64,000 nucleotides of DNA from Dugong dugon (GCA_030035585.1 CM057461.1:171069624-171133623), one strand, 5' to 3'; shown: positions 47,220 through 59,456, counted from the stretch's first letter. A program made the numbers and translations. Notes: generated by a model from the letters alone, not told the origin.

Positions 47220-47367
47220 AGTACGGAATTCTCCGAGACGCCTTCTCCGGACAGTGACTCAGTGAACTCTGTGGAAGGACACTCTGAGCCATCTTGGTTT
47301 AAAGATATAAAGTTTGATGACAGCGACACAGAACAGATAGCTGAAGAAGGTGACGATAATTTGGCTA
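47220..47367 (+). CDS. PIKFYVE: PIKFYVE exon 11 (residues 442-490)
   Basis: Acceptor CCCTTCAG, donor A|GTGAGT. Acidic, Ser-rich linker: STEFSETPSPDSDSVNSVEG, then EPSWFKDIKFDDSDTEQIAE. Likely phosphorylated and unstructured. Intron 11 is only 536 bp and holds nothing recognised. Confidence 0.96.
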
Positions 47368-47903
47368 GTGAGTTTAACTTTCTAACATTTTAGTTTTTAT
47401 GAATCATTACTGTGTATGGTGATAAAATTAGGGTCTTGTTTGTTAGTTGAAACAACCTTACGTTAAGATTTATGACTCCAACTAAATGAAAACATCTGAT
47501 AGCAGTCCTTGTCCTAGATACAGTATTTTCTTAAGAAACCGACTTGTTAGGCCACTGGCATTGCCAGATTTTACCATAGTCTCTAGTTTGCAGCAGCTTA
47601 AAAATAACTCTGAGCAAATAATATCGCAGCAGATGACTTTCTCACCTCTTCACTATAATATCAGACTTTCTTTCTGCAGAACCTCCAGTATATTTCTTTA
47701 TTTTAAAAATTGATTTTATCTATTGTTCAAATTTTATTAAGTCTACACACAGAAGTACATGAAAATACTGTATCCATTTTGGTATTGCACATTGGGCTTG
47801 TATATTAAAAAAAACATTTTTCTCCTTTCCTCCGATACCCTGATGAAACCCATTTTTACCCCCTCCTCTCCCTATATTTCTTTCCCCTCCCCAACACTAA
47901 AAG

Positions 47904-48071
47904 ATTCTGCCAGTCCTAGCAAGCGCACATCAGTCAGCAGTTTCCAGTCCACAGTGGACAGTGACTCAGCCGCTTCTATCAGCCTGAACGTGGAGCTGGA
48001 CAACGTGAACTTCCATATCAAGAAGCCCTCCAAGTACCCACATGTGCCCCCTCACCCTGCTGACCAAAAAG
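47904..48071 (+). CDS. PIKFYVE: PIKFYVE exon 12 (residues 491-546)
   Basis: Acceptor CACTAAAAG is preceded by a good pyrimidine tract at 47850-47893. The donor is G|GTAGGA. Encodes SASPSKRTSVSSFQSTVDSD, SLNVELDNVNFHIKKPSKYP and HVPPHPADQK, identical to mammalian PIKfyve as I recall it. Length is a multiple of three (168), phase 1 on both sides. Followed by the 6.2-kb intron 12. Confidence 0.97.
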
Positions 48072-49962
48072 GTAGGAGGTAGTTGCCATGTGGAATCCAA
48101 ACACAGGCTGCAGCATTGGACCATAGGATTTCATGTCAGCTTGTCCTCCTGACTTCCTCTGTCCCGTATGGCTGAGGGTATTTGGTGTGGGTCTTGTTCC
48201 ACTTTTTCTCATTTTCCTCACACCACCTCCCACAACTTTTTTTGTTGGTTCCTTTTATTTCTTGTTTCTCCCCTCAGTACCACCATGCCCAGTTTAAAGC
48301 TTGTGATCTTTAAAAGGAACTATATCTGACTGCTCTTCCCTTAGCATAATGTGCAACTTCCAAGGTGGCATTTCTTTGCATTTATAACATGGATGTTCTG
48401 CTCTATTCTTTTCTCTTTCTTCACTTAACAATTTAAAGCCTATTTGCTTATGCTATTACCCAGTAACATAGTGTTTCATTAAACCTGTTCAGATTCTTCA
48501 GCTAGATTTGGGGGGGAAAACATTCGTATATTCTAAGAGAACTTCCCGCTATAATTTACCATGCATATTATGTATATGCTATGTTTATATTATATTCTCT
48601 GATTAATACAAAATGAATTCATTCTTTGTTATTAGCTGTCTTACTTATGGCTTTAGTCTACTGAGCCAAAAAATAATAATGATCATTTTCACAAGATATG
48701 TGATATAAAAGGAAAAATAAGGTAAACGATTACTGAAATCTAACATAGCAGCATGTAAGAAACAGAATGTCTTTTAGGATGGATGAAGAGATTTATTCTG
48801 TTTGATGTAATTGAAAGCCAATGTAAATTACAGCCCTAAAGTGACATTATGTAAAATTAATTAATTGTGGCATTTTATTTCATCATAATACCTACAAATC
48901 ATTATCATAAAGACAAAGCACTTTATTACATGATTTCACTTAGAGTTTGAATTTTTAACGTGTAGCTCCTAAAGTTGAATTATTTTCATTTAGATCTGAA
49001 GTGCTTTCCTAATTCTTTCCTATCTCTATTTTGAGCCTTAAAATATGGTCAGAAAAGAGAAGCTGCCCTTTTGAACTTAAACATCTGTAACTAAAATCAT
49101 TTGAAATAAATTTACAGTCATACAGCATATTTCTGTTATGTGTCAGTATTAGCTATTATCAAGCTGTCTTACAATGGCATTTGAGTTAGACTAATAAAAA
49201 GGCATATTTTATTTAAAAATAAGAAATTTAAAGAGGTTGTGGGAAAGGAGAAGACTTGGCTAACTTTGAACATGTGTGAGATACACATCTTTATGGGAAT
49301 CCTCAAAATGAAAATTGGATAAATGGTGGAGAACATTTGGGTGAGTATGAAAGTACAGTATACCTGAAGTGACATTTGTCTTAGAACTGTCGATTGTGGT
49401 CGAATGGAGGGTACTGAGTAATGCTTTCATAATATAAATTACAAATTTGGCTCATGGGCAGGATATGTCATCGTGGAGGATATCTGTTCTCTGGACATCA
49501 GCAATTTCATTGTGCTGAAAGCAGAGTGTGAAATACGTTTTTGACTTGCTGATGATTTTACCTTTTGTACAGTTAAGGAAATTTTGAAAATCTTGAAGGA
49601 AGTGACCTGTCGTTGTAGAGTTCATAACAGCAAAGGGTGGACTGCTGAGCACAAGCATTTACTTCATAATGTTGGGAGAGGAATGGAAGAAGAGACTTCA
49701 GGGATGATGTTTTTATAGTATAACCTTAAATTGTAACTCCAAGTAAAGTTAAAGGAGAAACCCCTGTAGTTGGAAAAACCATCATGACTCCTGTGGGACT
49801 TCTCTGATCAGAGACTTGAAAAAAGATTGTCTATGAAGTTGTGAGACTTTTAAAAAGGTTGTCTGCAAAAGTTGTGAGAGACAACCTTCCTATGAAGATG
49901 AATCTGAAAGGGGGGCAGCACTTTTAAGAAAAATGACTGGTTTTTTGTGTTATGTAGGCCAG
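48072..49962 (+). other. PIKFYVE: PIKFYVE intron 12, left part
   Basis: Almost 1.9 kb without a repeat I can name and without coding signal. The minus-strand frames at 49169-49658 show no domain. A transposon nest follows. Confidence 0.5.
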
Positions 49963-50126
49963 AAAAAAACAAAAACCCTGTTGCCGTTGAGTCAATTCTG
50001 ATTCATAGCGACCCTGTAGGACAGAGTAGAACTGCCCCATAGGGTTTCCCAGGAGCAGCTGTGGATTCGAACTGCTGACCTTTTGCTTAGCAGCTGAGCT
50101 CTTAACCACTGTACCACCAGGGCTCC
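49963..50126 (-). repeat. Afrotherian SINE, short form
   Basis: A-rich left end, GTTGAGTCAATTCTGATTCA, right end TACCACCAGGGCTCC. PIKFYVE intron 12. Confidence 0.94.
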
Positions 50127-50483
50127 GACTAAGGGCTTTAGTGCTATTTAAAAATTACTTTTCTTTGGTAAATGGCTGAAGGAAGAACTAGGTTCAGTAG
50201 TTAGGAGTAGTGTTTGCCACTGTGCACTGCAAGTGTCCAAGTGGCATTTGAATGTCCACCTGTTGGGGTCATTGAGGAGAGATGCTTACATTGGGTGAGA
50301 GGTTAGGTAGACTTGGTGATTTCTGAGTTACAAGTAAGCAACATCATGATAAATGGAGAAAATATTGAAGTTGTCAACGATTTCATTTTACTTGGGTCCA
50401 TAATCAACGCCCACGGAAGCTGCAGTCAAGAAATCAAACGATATATTGCATTGGGCAAATCTGCTGCAAAAAACCTCTTTAAA

Positions 50484-50860
50484 CACTCGAGGGACCCTGC
50501 AAGATGTGTCCCCCGGGCTCTCTGTTAGCCCAAAACTAAAACCATTCCCGAGGCCAACTTTTCAAAGATTAGACTGGACTGTGGGACATAAAATGATACT
50601 TGTGAACAGTGTGCTTCTTAGCTCAAGTCAATACATGAGACTAAATGGGCAGCTCCTGTCCAGAGGCAAGATGAAAAGGCAGAGAGGGTTAGGAGCTGGT
50701 TGAATGGACACAGGAAATCTGGGGTAGAAGGGAAGAGTGTGCTGTCGCAGTATAGGGAGAGCAAGTAGGGTCACAAAACAATATATGTATAAAATTTTGT
50801 ATGAGAGACTGACTTGAATTGTAAACTTCCACTTAAAGCACAATTTAAAAAAAGAAAAAA
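50484..50860 (+). mobile_element. 5'-truncated young LINE-1 tail inside the RTE
   Basis: Plus-strand LINE-1 3' UTR, the complement of 6069-6420 (AACAATATATGTATAAAATT, TGAATTGTAAACTTCCACTT), ending in an A-rich tail. Flanked by AAAACCTCTTTAAA at 50470-50483 and 50861-50874. Confidence 0.9.
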
Positions 50861-51138
50861 AAAACCTCTTTAAAGTGTTAAATAGCAAATACGTCACTTT
50901 GAGGACTAAGGTGCATCTGACCCAGCTATGATATTTTCAGTTGCCTCGTGCATGCGAAAGCTGGACAATAAATAAGGAAGAATGAAGAATTGACACCTTT
51001 GAATTATGGTTTTGGTGAAGAATATTGAATATACCATGGACTGCCAGAAGAATGAACAAACGTGTCTTGCAAGAACTACAGCCAGAATGCTCCTTAGAAG
51101 CAAGGATGGCGAGACCTCGTCTCACGTACTTTGGACAT

Positions 51139-51641
51139 TGTCTTAGTCATCTAGTGCTGCTACAACAGAAGTACCACAAGTGGATGGCTTTAACAAAGAG
51201 AAATTTATTTCCTTACAGTAAAGTAGACTAAAAGTCCAAATTCAGGGTGTCAGCTCCAGGGGAAGGCTTTGTCTCTCTCGGCCTTCTCATCAGTGTTCCC
51301 CTAGACTAGGAGCTTCTTGGCGCAGGGACCCCGGTCCAAAGGACGCGCTCTGCTCCTGGCACTACTTTCTTGATGGTATGAGGTCCCCCAATTCTCTGCT
51401 TGCTTCCCTTTCCTTTTATTTCTTGAGAGAGAAAAGGTGGTGCAGGCCACACCCCAGGGAAACTCCCTTTACATTGGATCAGGGATGTGACCTGGGTAAA
51501 GGTGGTGTTACAATCCCACCCTAACCCTCTTTAGCATAAAATTACAATCACAAAATGGAGGCCAGCCACACAATTCTGGGAATCATGGCCCAGCCAAATT
51601 GATACACACTTGTTTTGGGGGACATAATTTAAACCATGACA
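51139..51641 (-). mobile_element. Solo LTR, 503 bp, with 5-bp target-site duplication
   Basis: Plus strand runs TGTCTTAG...CATGACA, complete LTR ends. GACAT is duplicated at 51134-51138 and 51642-51646. Plan and ends match MaLR-type (ERVL) LTRs as I remember them, orientation minus. A solo LTR forms when the two LTRs of a provirus recombine, or when the element inserted in that state. Confidence 0.85.
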
Positions 51642-51844
51642 GACATGTTATCAGGAGGGACCAGTCCCTGGAGAAGGACATAGGAGACCCTTCATTAAGA
51701 TGGATTGACAGTGCCTGCAATAGTGGGCTCAAGCATAGCAACGATTGTGAGGATGGTGCAGGACCGGGCAATGTTCCGTTCTGTTGTACGTAGGGTCACT
51801 GTGAGTCGGAGCTGACTCAATGGCACCCAGTAACAACAAATTTA

Positions 51845-54296
51845 CTTTTAATTCTGAGTCTGTGAAATGAAAAATCTATGTCTGGAATTAAAAAAAAAAA
51901 AAATTGTAATAAATGTAAAGAATCTTTTAGCGTACTCACTAAGAATGTTTTAGAGGCAATTCCAGCATCGGAAAGAAGGTAATTATTATGTTGATCTCTT
52001 CAGTCAGTTGTAACCTTGAGATTCTATAATTTGAGAACTTTATAAATCCTTTAATAAACGTTGCTGGGCTTCATGATTTTCTCATCAGTTTTTAACATAC
52101 TAATAAGAATGATTCTTTCTTCATTTTTCTTTGAAGTTGAGATATGAGAAAATAATTTTCCTCTGCATTGTAGTTAAGATGAACACTGATTAACAGAAAG
52201 TAAAAATTGCTAGAGTGACCTGGTAGTAAAATGAAAGAACTGATAATAGAATTTTCCTGCCTCTGATTTTCATTGCCCTCTAATACATATGTGAATGGGT
52301 GCTCTTTACCTTTTCATTGAAATTGAAGATAAAATACTTATTCTTTTCTTACGGATCATCATCTCTCTTCAGACAGGGCATTTGGATTTATAAAATTGGT
52401 TGAAATTTCTATACTTTAAAAAAGATTTTTTTAAATCTTATGTAAGCAACACCGTCATTTTCAGGAGCTTGTAAACTGAGACAGTGTGATATGTTTGGAT
52501 TAGTTTTTCACTATTGGCCTTGGAATATTGTACAGTTAAAATATATTTTATAATGTATTGCAAGCACATACTGAACCATTCTTGGAAAGTTAGTAAGTAG
52601 AAACTAGAGAAAAAAGTGAAAATTGTTTTCATAAGCCTCTAGATCTAACTTCCCATCTGTATGAAAATACACGCTAGAGGAGCAAGTTAAACAGCATTGT
52701 GGGGAAACAGTTGATCAAATCCAGAATGTGGGACATTCCACAGGACAGTTGGCTTGGGCTCTTTCAAAATTCAATGTTATGAAAAAACAAGAAAAAGTGG
52801 AGAACTGTTCTGGATTAAAAGAGAACAAAGAAACACACTCAGATGTAGTGTATGAACAATATTGGATCAAGGTTTGAGAAAAATAACATTAAAGATATTT
52901 TGGGAATAGTTGGATAAATCAGAGTACAGACTATATTGACATTGTCAATTTTCTGACTTGTGTTAATGGTATTGTGACTATTGAGAAGGATGCCCTTATT
53001 AAGAGATGTATGCTGAAGTAATAACACTGAAGTGTCATGTGTAACTTGAAACAGTTCAGGAAAAAAAAAAGCATACATATATGTAAAGAAAAAGCAGATA
53101 TGGCATGTTGTTAACAATTATTGAATCTAGGTGGAGGGTATACAGGATTTTATATATGTTTGAAATTTTTTTTGTAATAAAATATTGGAGAAAATTCATC
53201 ACTTCCGTTATTTCGTATATACATAAACACATGTTTAAGCTTCAGCATAAAAAATAAGGCTTGTAAAGGACAATATGTTAATTGAATAGGGGTTGGCATT
53301 ACTCATTTCTGTGAGGAAGGAGCAGAAATAAAGTTCAACGTCTGTCTTTGCTTGCCCACATACTTGGTTTTATTTGTCATGGCATACTTGAATTTTCTAA
53401 ATAAATATTTGCTCTGCTTCCTGATTTGAAGGATGAGCATATTTACTCATGAGAACATATTGATTTTTAAAATCTATTTGATTATAAATGAACTTGAAAA
53501 GAATTTTGTTGAGAACATTTACTCTAAAGGACGTAAGATAGATTGTGGTTTAATTTGCATAGTAGGAAGAACCCCATTTGAGCTATGCATGATCACAGAC
53601 CTAGAGAAAAGCTTATGGGGAGGAATAAGTTTCACTTGCAAAAAGAATATTTAATGTTCTAAAAGCATTCAGAGTATGTTTAGCATTTCTCTTAAAGCAA
53701 TAATTTAGTAATGTTTGGTTAGAATTTTTGAAAAACTGGGACTCTAAAATTAATTAAAATCCTGATAAGTTACATCTTTATTCCCTGCCAGTGTAATGTT
53801 TGTGTTAGTTTTATAGCTTATATTCTAAAATTAAAGAGCACTTTGTGTTCTTTTATAGATGACTTCTCTATCTGTGAACTACCTTGAGTATAGAGGAAAT
53901 CATTATTTGTTAAAGAATACAGTTATACATGAAAAATAATGTAACCTTTTAGGCTTTACATGTAAATTGCTGAAGATCTCAATTTTCACAAACCAGTTGA
54001 GTTTCGAAGAGGGAAAAATGATATGTTAAAGGTTATCTGACATGTTAACTGAGGTGAATTGTTATATGGTTTTGTTGAATTATTGATTCAGGTCTTTTTA
54101 AGTTTAGTATGAAGTGTGTAGAAGAAGTATAAAGAGGCATTTTAGCCTAAAGCTTTCTTGGATTTGCTGGGCAATGATGGGTTTAGTATGAGTAATACTT
54201 GCTTTGTGCGTGGGTGTGTTCTCTGTATAATAAGTGGGCATGTTGTCATATGTCTCCTTTCCTTCTTCCTCTCTTTGCTCTCTCCTTGGTATGCAG
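51845..54296 (+). other. PIKFYVE: PIKFYVE intron 12, right part with old LINE-1 3' end
   Basis: Between 52660 and 53195 lies a plus-strand old LINE-1 3' end (GTGGGACATTCCACAGGACA, GAACTGTTCTGGATTAAAAG, GTAATAAAATATTGG). The rest shows no exon or named repeat. Confidence 0.6.
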
Positions 54297-54356
54297 AGTA
54301 TTTGATTTCTGACAATGGCGGACAACAGCTCTCAATAAGTGATGCCTTCATCAAAG
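54297..54356 (+). CDS. PIKFYVE: PIKFYVE exon 13, 60 bp (residues 547-566)
   Basis: Smallest coding exon seen. Acceptor GGTATGCAG after a long pyrimidine tract, donor G|GTAATT. Encodes EYLISDNGGQQLSISDAFIK. Sixty bases and phase 1 on both sides, so it could be skipped without a frameshift. It sits between a 6.2-kb and a 1.7-kb intron. Intron 13 (54357-56013) shows no other exon. Confidence 0.96.
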
Positions 54357-56013
54357 GTAATTTTACTAAAAGCCGAGCATTGGATGATGTCTCTTGTTTA
54401 TGAGGCTATAATTAGGGCCTAGCACATTGAGGGGTATAGAGTAGGTGCTGAAAATATACTTGATTATTTTAGTATTATGGGAACATGGTTTTTAAGTATA
54501 TGAAGGGATTTTGAGAACATTGAGAACCAAGAAAATATAAGCTTGGACTTGGTTTAGGAGAAGGAGGTCTTTGACTTGAAAAATCATTCAAAAAGGTTTT
54601 AAATAGAGTTTGAAACTTGTTCTTTTAAAGGCATTTTATACTCTCCTGTGTCATGAATATAATATAAAGAGTTTATATATAAATGCATCAAGGATTGTCA
54701 GACTAGTCAAAAAGCCCATAAGCAGATCTTATCCAGTTGAGGATGCTGTTTGCTCTGTAGAGTTGCGGAGAGAAATAGGTAGAAGAGGGTAAGAACTGAC
54801 TTTGCTGATCAGTTTCTTGGGCAGCGGCAAAAGGAGTGTAGAAGAATAAAAGCTTTTCTTACCCTTCCTTTCCTAGCTTACTGTGGAGTAGACTATGTAG
54901 TCACTTAATTGGTCCAGAACAGTCCACAGCTTAGGCTTCAGATAATGGGAGAAAAGTCCCCTTCTCAACGTGTTTTCTTGGCTCTGAGCGTTTCAAATAA
55001 AAGAGTGAAGGTAGAGCAAACTGGTACAAGGGAGGCCGCTTGTGGCTGACCTCATAATTTGGCAGTGCTTTTAAATTCACCACCAAGCATGTGGTCCAAC
55101 TAGAAGTTTATAGGCTGCAGTTTACGTAGTTGAAATGTGCAGTTCTCGTACCTCAGACGTATGGATACATACTGTACTGAGTAGCCTGCTGGACTCTTTG
55201 GTTGAAAGTTTTTTTTGTTTGTTTGGTTTTATTTTAAGAGGGGGAGGTTGAAGAATTTTTGTGTTTCCTCCCTCTTTCCGTTTTTCAACAATTATTTTAA
55301 TGATCATCCTTTGTGCAAAACAAAAGTTTTAACTATTAATGTTTTTTGGTCTTGATCTGTTTTTCAGTCTTTTAAGGATTTTACCTTGTGGTGAAATCAA
55401 TTGCTATTTATCATGTTTACTATCTCTGTATTTTCTTTTGTGTCTATCTTGTTAAACTTTTTTTTTTTTTTTAAGGCCTTTGTTCGCATGTTGAAAAAGA
55501 AACGCTGTAAGGATTGTGTGAATAGACTTTTCACACTGTCACCTACTTTTCCAAACATATTTGAGTGAGCTCCTCGTTTTAAAGTTCAGCACTCTGTCAC
55601 ATGTTGTTCTGGCAGCATTCAGATTTCTGTTGAATGCAGGTTTCAGTTTGTAATTTTATAGGGAAAATTTACCCCCTCCTTTTAAACATCCCCAAATAAA
55701 TAAAAGAACAGCATAAAAATCTATTTTTATTTGCTTTTCAGAAGGTATATTTGTAATTATTGGCTTAAGAGTTCTAGTTCCTTATGTGAACCTGCTTTTC
55801 ACAGTTCTGTCTCTGATTTGGGTCTTGCCAGTTACTGGTAGTCTAGTTACTTAATTCTTATATGTATTTTTTTACTTGTGTATTTATAATCAAGTTGGCA
55901 GTGGATTTGGTCAACTTAAAAAAATTAAAAGAGAAACTGATAATTTCTAAAAATAGGAGTAGGTGGTATAAAACATGACAGTGAAGTAATAACTTATTTC
56001 ACTCTTTACTTAG

Positions 56014-56143
56014 AATCACTATTTAATCGTCGGGTAGAGGAAAAATCCAAAGAGCTTCCTTTCACACCTTTGGGCTGGCATCATAACAACCTGGAGCTCC
56101 TGAGGGAAGAGAATGGAGAGAAACAAGCAATGGAGAGATTGCT
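56014..56143 (+). CDS. PIKFYVE: PIKFYVE exon 14 (residues 567-609)
   Basis: Acceptor TTTACTTAG, donor CT|GTAAGG. Encodes ESLFNRRVEEKSKELPFTP, then LGWHHNNLELLREENGEKQA and MERLL, a charged helical approach to the chaperonin-like domain. Intron 14 is 429 bp with nothing recognised. Confidence 0.97.
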
Positions 56144-56572
56144 GTAAGGCAGTGAGCTTTTTAATTTAATTTTCCATTTATATACTGTTCAGTGACTTGA
56201 TAGGCATATGCATGTTTCCTCTTCCTCAAAGTTAAAAATACTAAAATTTCCTAGGACGTAAAGCCTTTTTTGATGAAATTTCTTATAAAACAAGAGTCCC
56301 AAATTGTGCTTGGCTGTCCCTATTATAATGTGCCAAAATTTCATTTCAGCTAATTAAAGGGGACATCCTGATTACAGATATTCACAGATTTCATTTATGT
56401 GCAAAATCATTAAGGTATAGATAAACTGAAAGAGTAAAATTGACTTTGAAGATCTTATCTGTGAACCATAATTCGTATGTTTTTTTCTTTGTAGACTACT
56501 TGTTGCATCTTCAGAATTATTGTTTCTGGCGGTATTAACTATGCAAACTTCTCTCCTGTAACATTTTTGTAG

Positions 56573-56753
56573 TTCAGCTAATCATAACCACTTGATGGCA
56601 CTGCTCCAACAGTTGCTCCATACTGAGTCATTGTCACCATCCTGGAGGGACATCATTGTGCCACTGGTCTGCCAGGTTGTTCAGACAGTCCGACCTGATG
56701 TCAAGAACCGGGATGATGACATGGATATCCGTCAGTTTGTCCACGTCAAAAAA
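56573..56753 (+). CDS. PIKFYVE: PIKFYVE exon 15, start of TCP-1/Cpn60-like domain (residues 610-670)
   Basis: Acceptor CATTTTTGTAG, donor AAAAAA|GTGAGC, phase 0. Encodes SANHNHLMALLQQLLHTESL, then WRDIIVPLVCQVVQTVRPDV and DMDIRQFVHVKK. This family of domains (also in Fab1 yeast) resembles group II chaperonin apical parts and binds the VAC14/FIG4 scaffold. Intron 15 is 659 bp, nothing recognised. Confidence 0.97.
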
Positions 56754-57412
56754 GTGAGCTCTGTTAGTGTTTTCCTAATGCTGGGAGCTGATGAGGTGGG
56801 CCTGACAGTAACTTGTCTCTTAATGATAATCTAAAAAGAGTGAGGAATGCTAGGTGAGGGGTGGCAGCTCTTGCTGTCTGCTCTGTTTGTTAGCAGTGTA
56901 CTTAGGGGTCATGGAATCTGCTCATAGGAAGTGAAAAGTGAATGGAACGGATGAGTTGGGTGGGGGATGAGTTGGAAACCCAAAAAAGTATATTTCTTCC
57001 TTTCTTGCTTCCTCTTTTTGATAACGTCAGCTGTAAGAAGCCTGTTCCCACAGATTACTGTCACTGTTTTGAGGAAAAGCAGTGGGTACTTGCCTTTATT
57101 TAAGAAGTAATGGAATTGTGTATGTATTTTTGGACCATGATATTTGATTTAAACAATAGTGGTTTTAATTTGGTTAAATGGGTATTGTAGAGTACCAGAG
57201 ACTACATAAGAGAGAGAGTTGGGGGTGGGAAAGTAGACAGTCATGCTGAAATGCCATTAATCATTGATTGAAAGGAAGAAGTATCCTGGAATTTTTTGTC
57301 CGTATTTGATCACACAATAGTTAAAACTTAAAGTGGAAAAAATAACAGCATCCGGACTGGAATCTAGGGGTGTATCATTGAATTTTAATCGTTTTCCTAA
57401 TTGCTCCATTAG

Positions 57413-57487
57413 ATCCCAGGTGGAAAGAAGTTTGATTCTGTGGTTGTCAATGGCTTTGTTTGTACCAAGAACATTGCACATAAAAAG
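57413..57487 (+). CDS. PIKFYVE: PIKFYVE exon 16 (residues 671-695)
   Basis: Acceptor TCCATTAG, donor AAG|GTAATA, 75 bp, phase 0 on both sides. Encodes IPGGKKFDSVVVNGFVCTKN and IAHKK, part of the Cpn60-like domain (VVNGFVCTKNI is typical). Intron 16 (57488-60472) carries two SINEs, a mammalian repeat at about 57985-58450 and two MER5-like fragments (58921-59035, 59057-59190). Confidence 0.97.
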
Positions 57488-57611
57488 GTAATATTTAATT
57501 CAACAGTGACTCTTAGAAACCTTTACTGAACATCTGTATATGTCAGATCCATGGATACAAAGGAAAATAAGACATGATCCCTGCCATTAAGAAGGTCATG
57601 GTCTAGTAGGG

Positions 57612-57821
57612 AAGGATCCCTGGTGGCACAGAGGTTAAGTGCTCAGCTGCTAACCGAAAGGTCGGTGGTTAGAACCCACCAGCTGCTCCATGGAAGAAAG
57701 ATGTGGCAATCAAATTCCATAAAGATTACAGCCTTGGAAACCCTATGGGACAGTTCTGTAGCATCCTATAGGGTTGCTGTGAGTCGAAATTGACTCGACG
57801 GCAATGGGTTTGGTTTGGTTT
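57612..57821 (+). repeat. Afrotherian SINE, long form, with 12-bp target-site duplication
   Basis: AAGGATCCCTGGTGGCACAG head, GATGTGGCAATCAAATTCC and ATAAAGATTACAGCC insert, GACTCGACGGCAATGGG tail and a GGTTT-rich end. GGTCTAGTAGGG flanks it (57600-57611, 57822-57833), so it is a young, clean insertion. Confidence 0.96.
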
Positions 57822-57984
57822 GGTCTAGTAGGGGAGACAAGCATGTAAAATTGTATTACAGATGATTTGTGCAATAACAGAAATGCTGTATTTCTCCCCC
57901 TCATTTTAATAGCTCTGAAATTGGGATGTGTCTTAATTAATGGCATCTTAGTATTGTGTCCTCATAATGCAGAAGATGTATATT

Positions 57985-58450
57985 GTCAGGATTTGGTTCA
58001 ACTGTGAATGGCAGGAAAACTGTAGTAACAGTGGCTTAACAGAGATAGGAGTTGATTTCTCTTTGATATAAATGTAGGCAGTGCAGGGCTGGTATGGCAC
58101 TTCTTGGTGTCTGAGATCCACGTTCTTATTCTCTCTTTGATCCTCCTTGTATGGCCTTGACCTCAAGGACCAAGATAACGCATTCACATCCCAGACAGCA
58201 GTATAGAAGAGGGGACAAGAAAAAAGAGGCAAAAGCGTTCATGTCCCATCTCTTAAGACAGGATCCTGGAAGCTGCCACACACACTCTGTCTATATCGCA
58301 TCCAGAATTCAGTCACATGGTAACATGTAACTTCTAGGGAGCCTGGGAAATATGATCTCTAGTCTGGGTGGTGTCGTGCCCAGCTAAAAAGCCAGGGTAT
58401 GCTAATCATGGAAGAAGAGGAGAATGGACATTGAGAGACAACTGTCAGTG
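57985..58450. repeat. Old mammalian interspersed repeat, family not named
   Basis: Text such as GCAGTGCAGGGCTGGTATGG, CAGTCACATGGTAACATGTA and GCCCAGCTAAAAAGCC is familiar from mammalian genomes but I do not assign a name. Short frames on the minus strand here are chance. Confidence 0.5.
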
Positions 58451-58920
58451 CTTGCTGTAGGAGTGAAATCTTTAACTCTGTTTTGGAGGTTAAGGGAAGG
58501 TCTCCCAGAGCAAATGATGAATGGATTGAAATTAGTAAATGGGAATTCATTAGGCAGGAGGAGGAAGGCAAGGTAAGGCAAACAGAATGATAGAGTACTG
58601 GTATCATTCCTCCGGTGACCCTGCCACATCTCAGGGAGACAGGGTCTTCCCAGCAGGCTGCAGTCCTTCCAGAGGCTTAGAATTTTTAAACTCTGTTCTT
58701 GTCTTCTAGGGCTGAGCTGCAGAATTATCACTGGTATTCTGTTACCCTTCTTACTTCCTCACTGTGCCATCAACCGTGAGGCCTCTTTCTAGCACTGGCA
58801 CAAAGAAGGGGGGTGAAAAATCTGGTGTATTAGAGGAACTCTGAAATCTTAAAACGCAAGGTGGGAAATGGCAAAAGATAAGGCTGGAGAATGTAGGCAA
58901 GGGCAGTGTAGCCCGCTAAG

Positions 58921-59190
58921 GGTCTGATTCTGAAAGTGTAGTGTACGTCGGCATTAGCTGTGAACCTTGTTAAAAATGTAGATTCCTAAGCCCAACCCTT
59001 AGAACTTCTCATTCAGTGGTTTAAGGGGATGTGGGTGTGTGGGTGTGGTGAGGGAAGCAGTGTTTTCAAACTTCGCTGTGCTTCAGAATAACCAAGGGAA
59101 CTTGTTAAAAATAGAGATACCTTGGCTCCACCTCTAGAGATACTGATTTGGTTAGGGGGAGAGCTGAGGCAGATTTCTAGCCTGAGAAAC
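58921..59190. repeat. Two MER5-like hAT fragments in tandem
   Basis: Left fragment 58921-59035 (AACCTTGTTAAAAATGTAGA, TTCTCATTCAGTGG), right fragment 59057-59190 (TTCAAACTTCGCTGTGCTTC, AGAATAACCAAGGGAACTTG). Both follow the MER5A/Charlie-type order. Confidence 0.65.
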
Positions 59191-59249
59191 AGGGTGGATA
59201 AACTGTAGTACTATTTTTGCTCTTCTTTAAGCAGAGTCTAGTAAATTAT

Positions 59250-59456
59250 AGTTCTTGCTAGTTGCCATCGAGTCTGTTATGACTCATGGCGACCTTGTGT
59301 GTGCGGAATAGAACTGCTCCACAGAGTTTTCAAGACTGTGACCTCTCAGAAGCAGATCACCAGGCCTTACTTCTAAGGTGCCTCTGGGTGGGTTTGACCC
59401 ACCAGTCTTTCAGTTAGTAGTCCAGTGCTTAACCATTTGCACCACCCAGTGGCTCC
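59250..59456 (-). repeat. Afrotherian SINE, variant with CAGAAGCAGATCACC segment
   Basis: GCCATCGAGTCTGTTATGAC, then CAGAAGCAGATCACCAGGCC and ACCACCCAGTGGCTCC. Third example of this structural variant. Confidence 0.92.

Larger units (their letters stand above)
50325..51840 (+). mobile_element. RTE-type LINE, 5'-truncated, hit by two later insertions
   Basis: RTE 3' half: AAGCAACATCATGATAAATGG, CTTGGGTCCATAATCAACGCC, GCATTGGGCAAATCTGCTGC, ATATACCATGGACTGCCAGAA, and a GAGTCGGAGCTGACTCAATGG end. A LINE-1 tail (50484-50860) and a solo LTR (51139-51641) split it into three pieces. Removing both restores the reading order seen in the copy at 40760-41905. Confidence 0.88.

Noticed and set aside
48072..49962. 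Hidden extra PIKFYVE exon in the left part of intron 12
   Set aside because: Exons 12 and 13 join in phase into the expected protein; no conserved coding segment with AG/GT borders was found between them.
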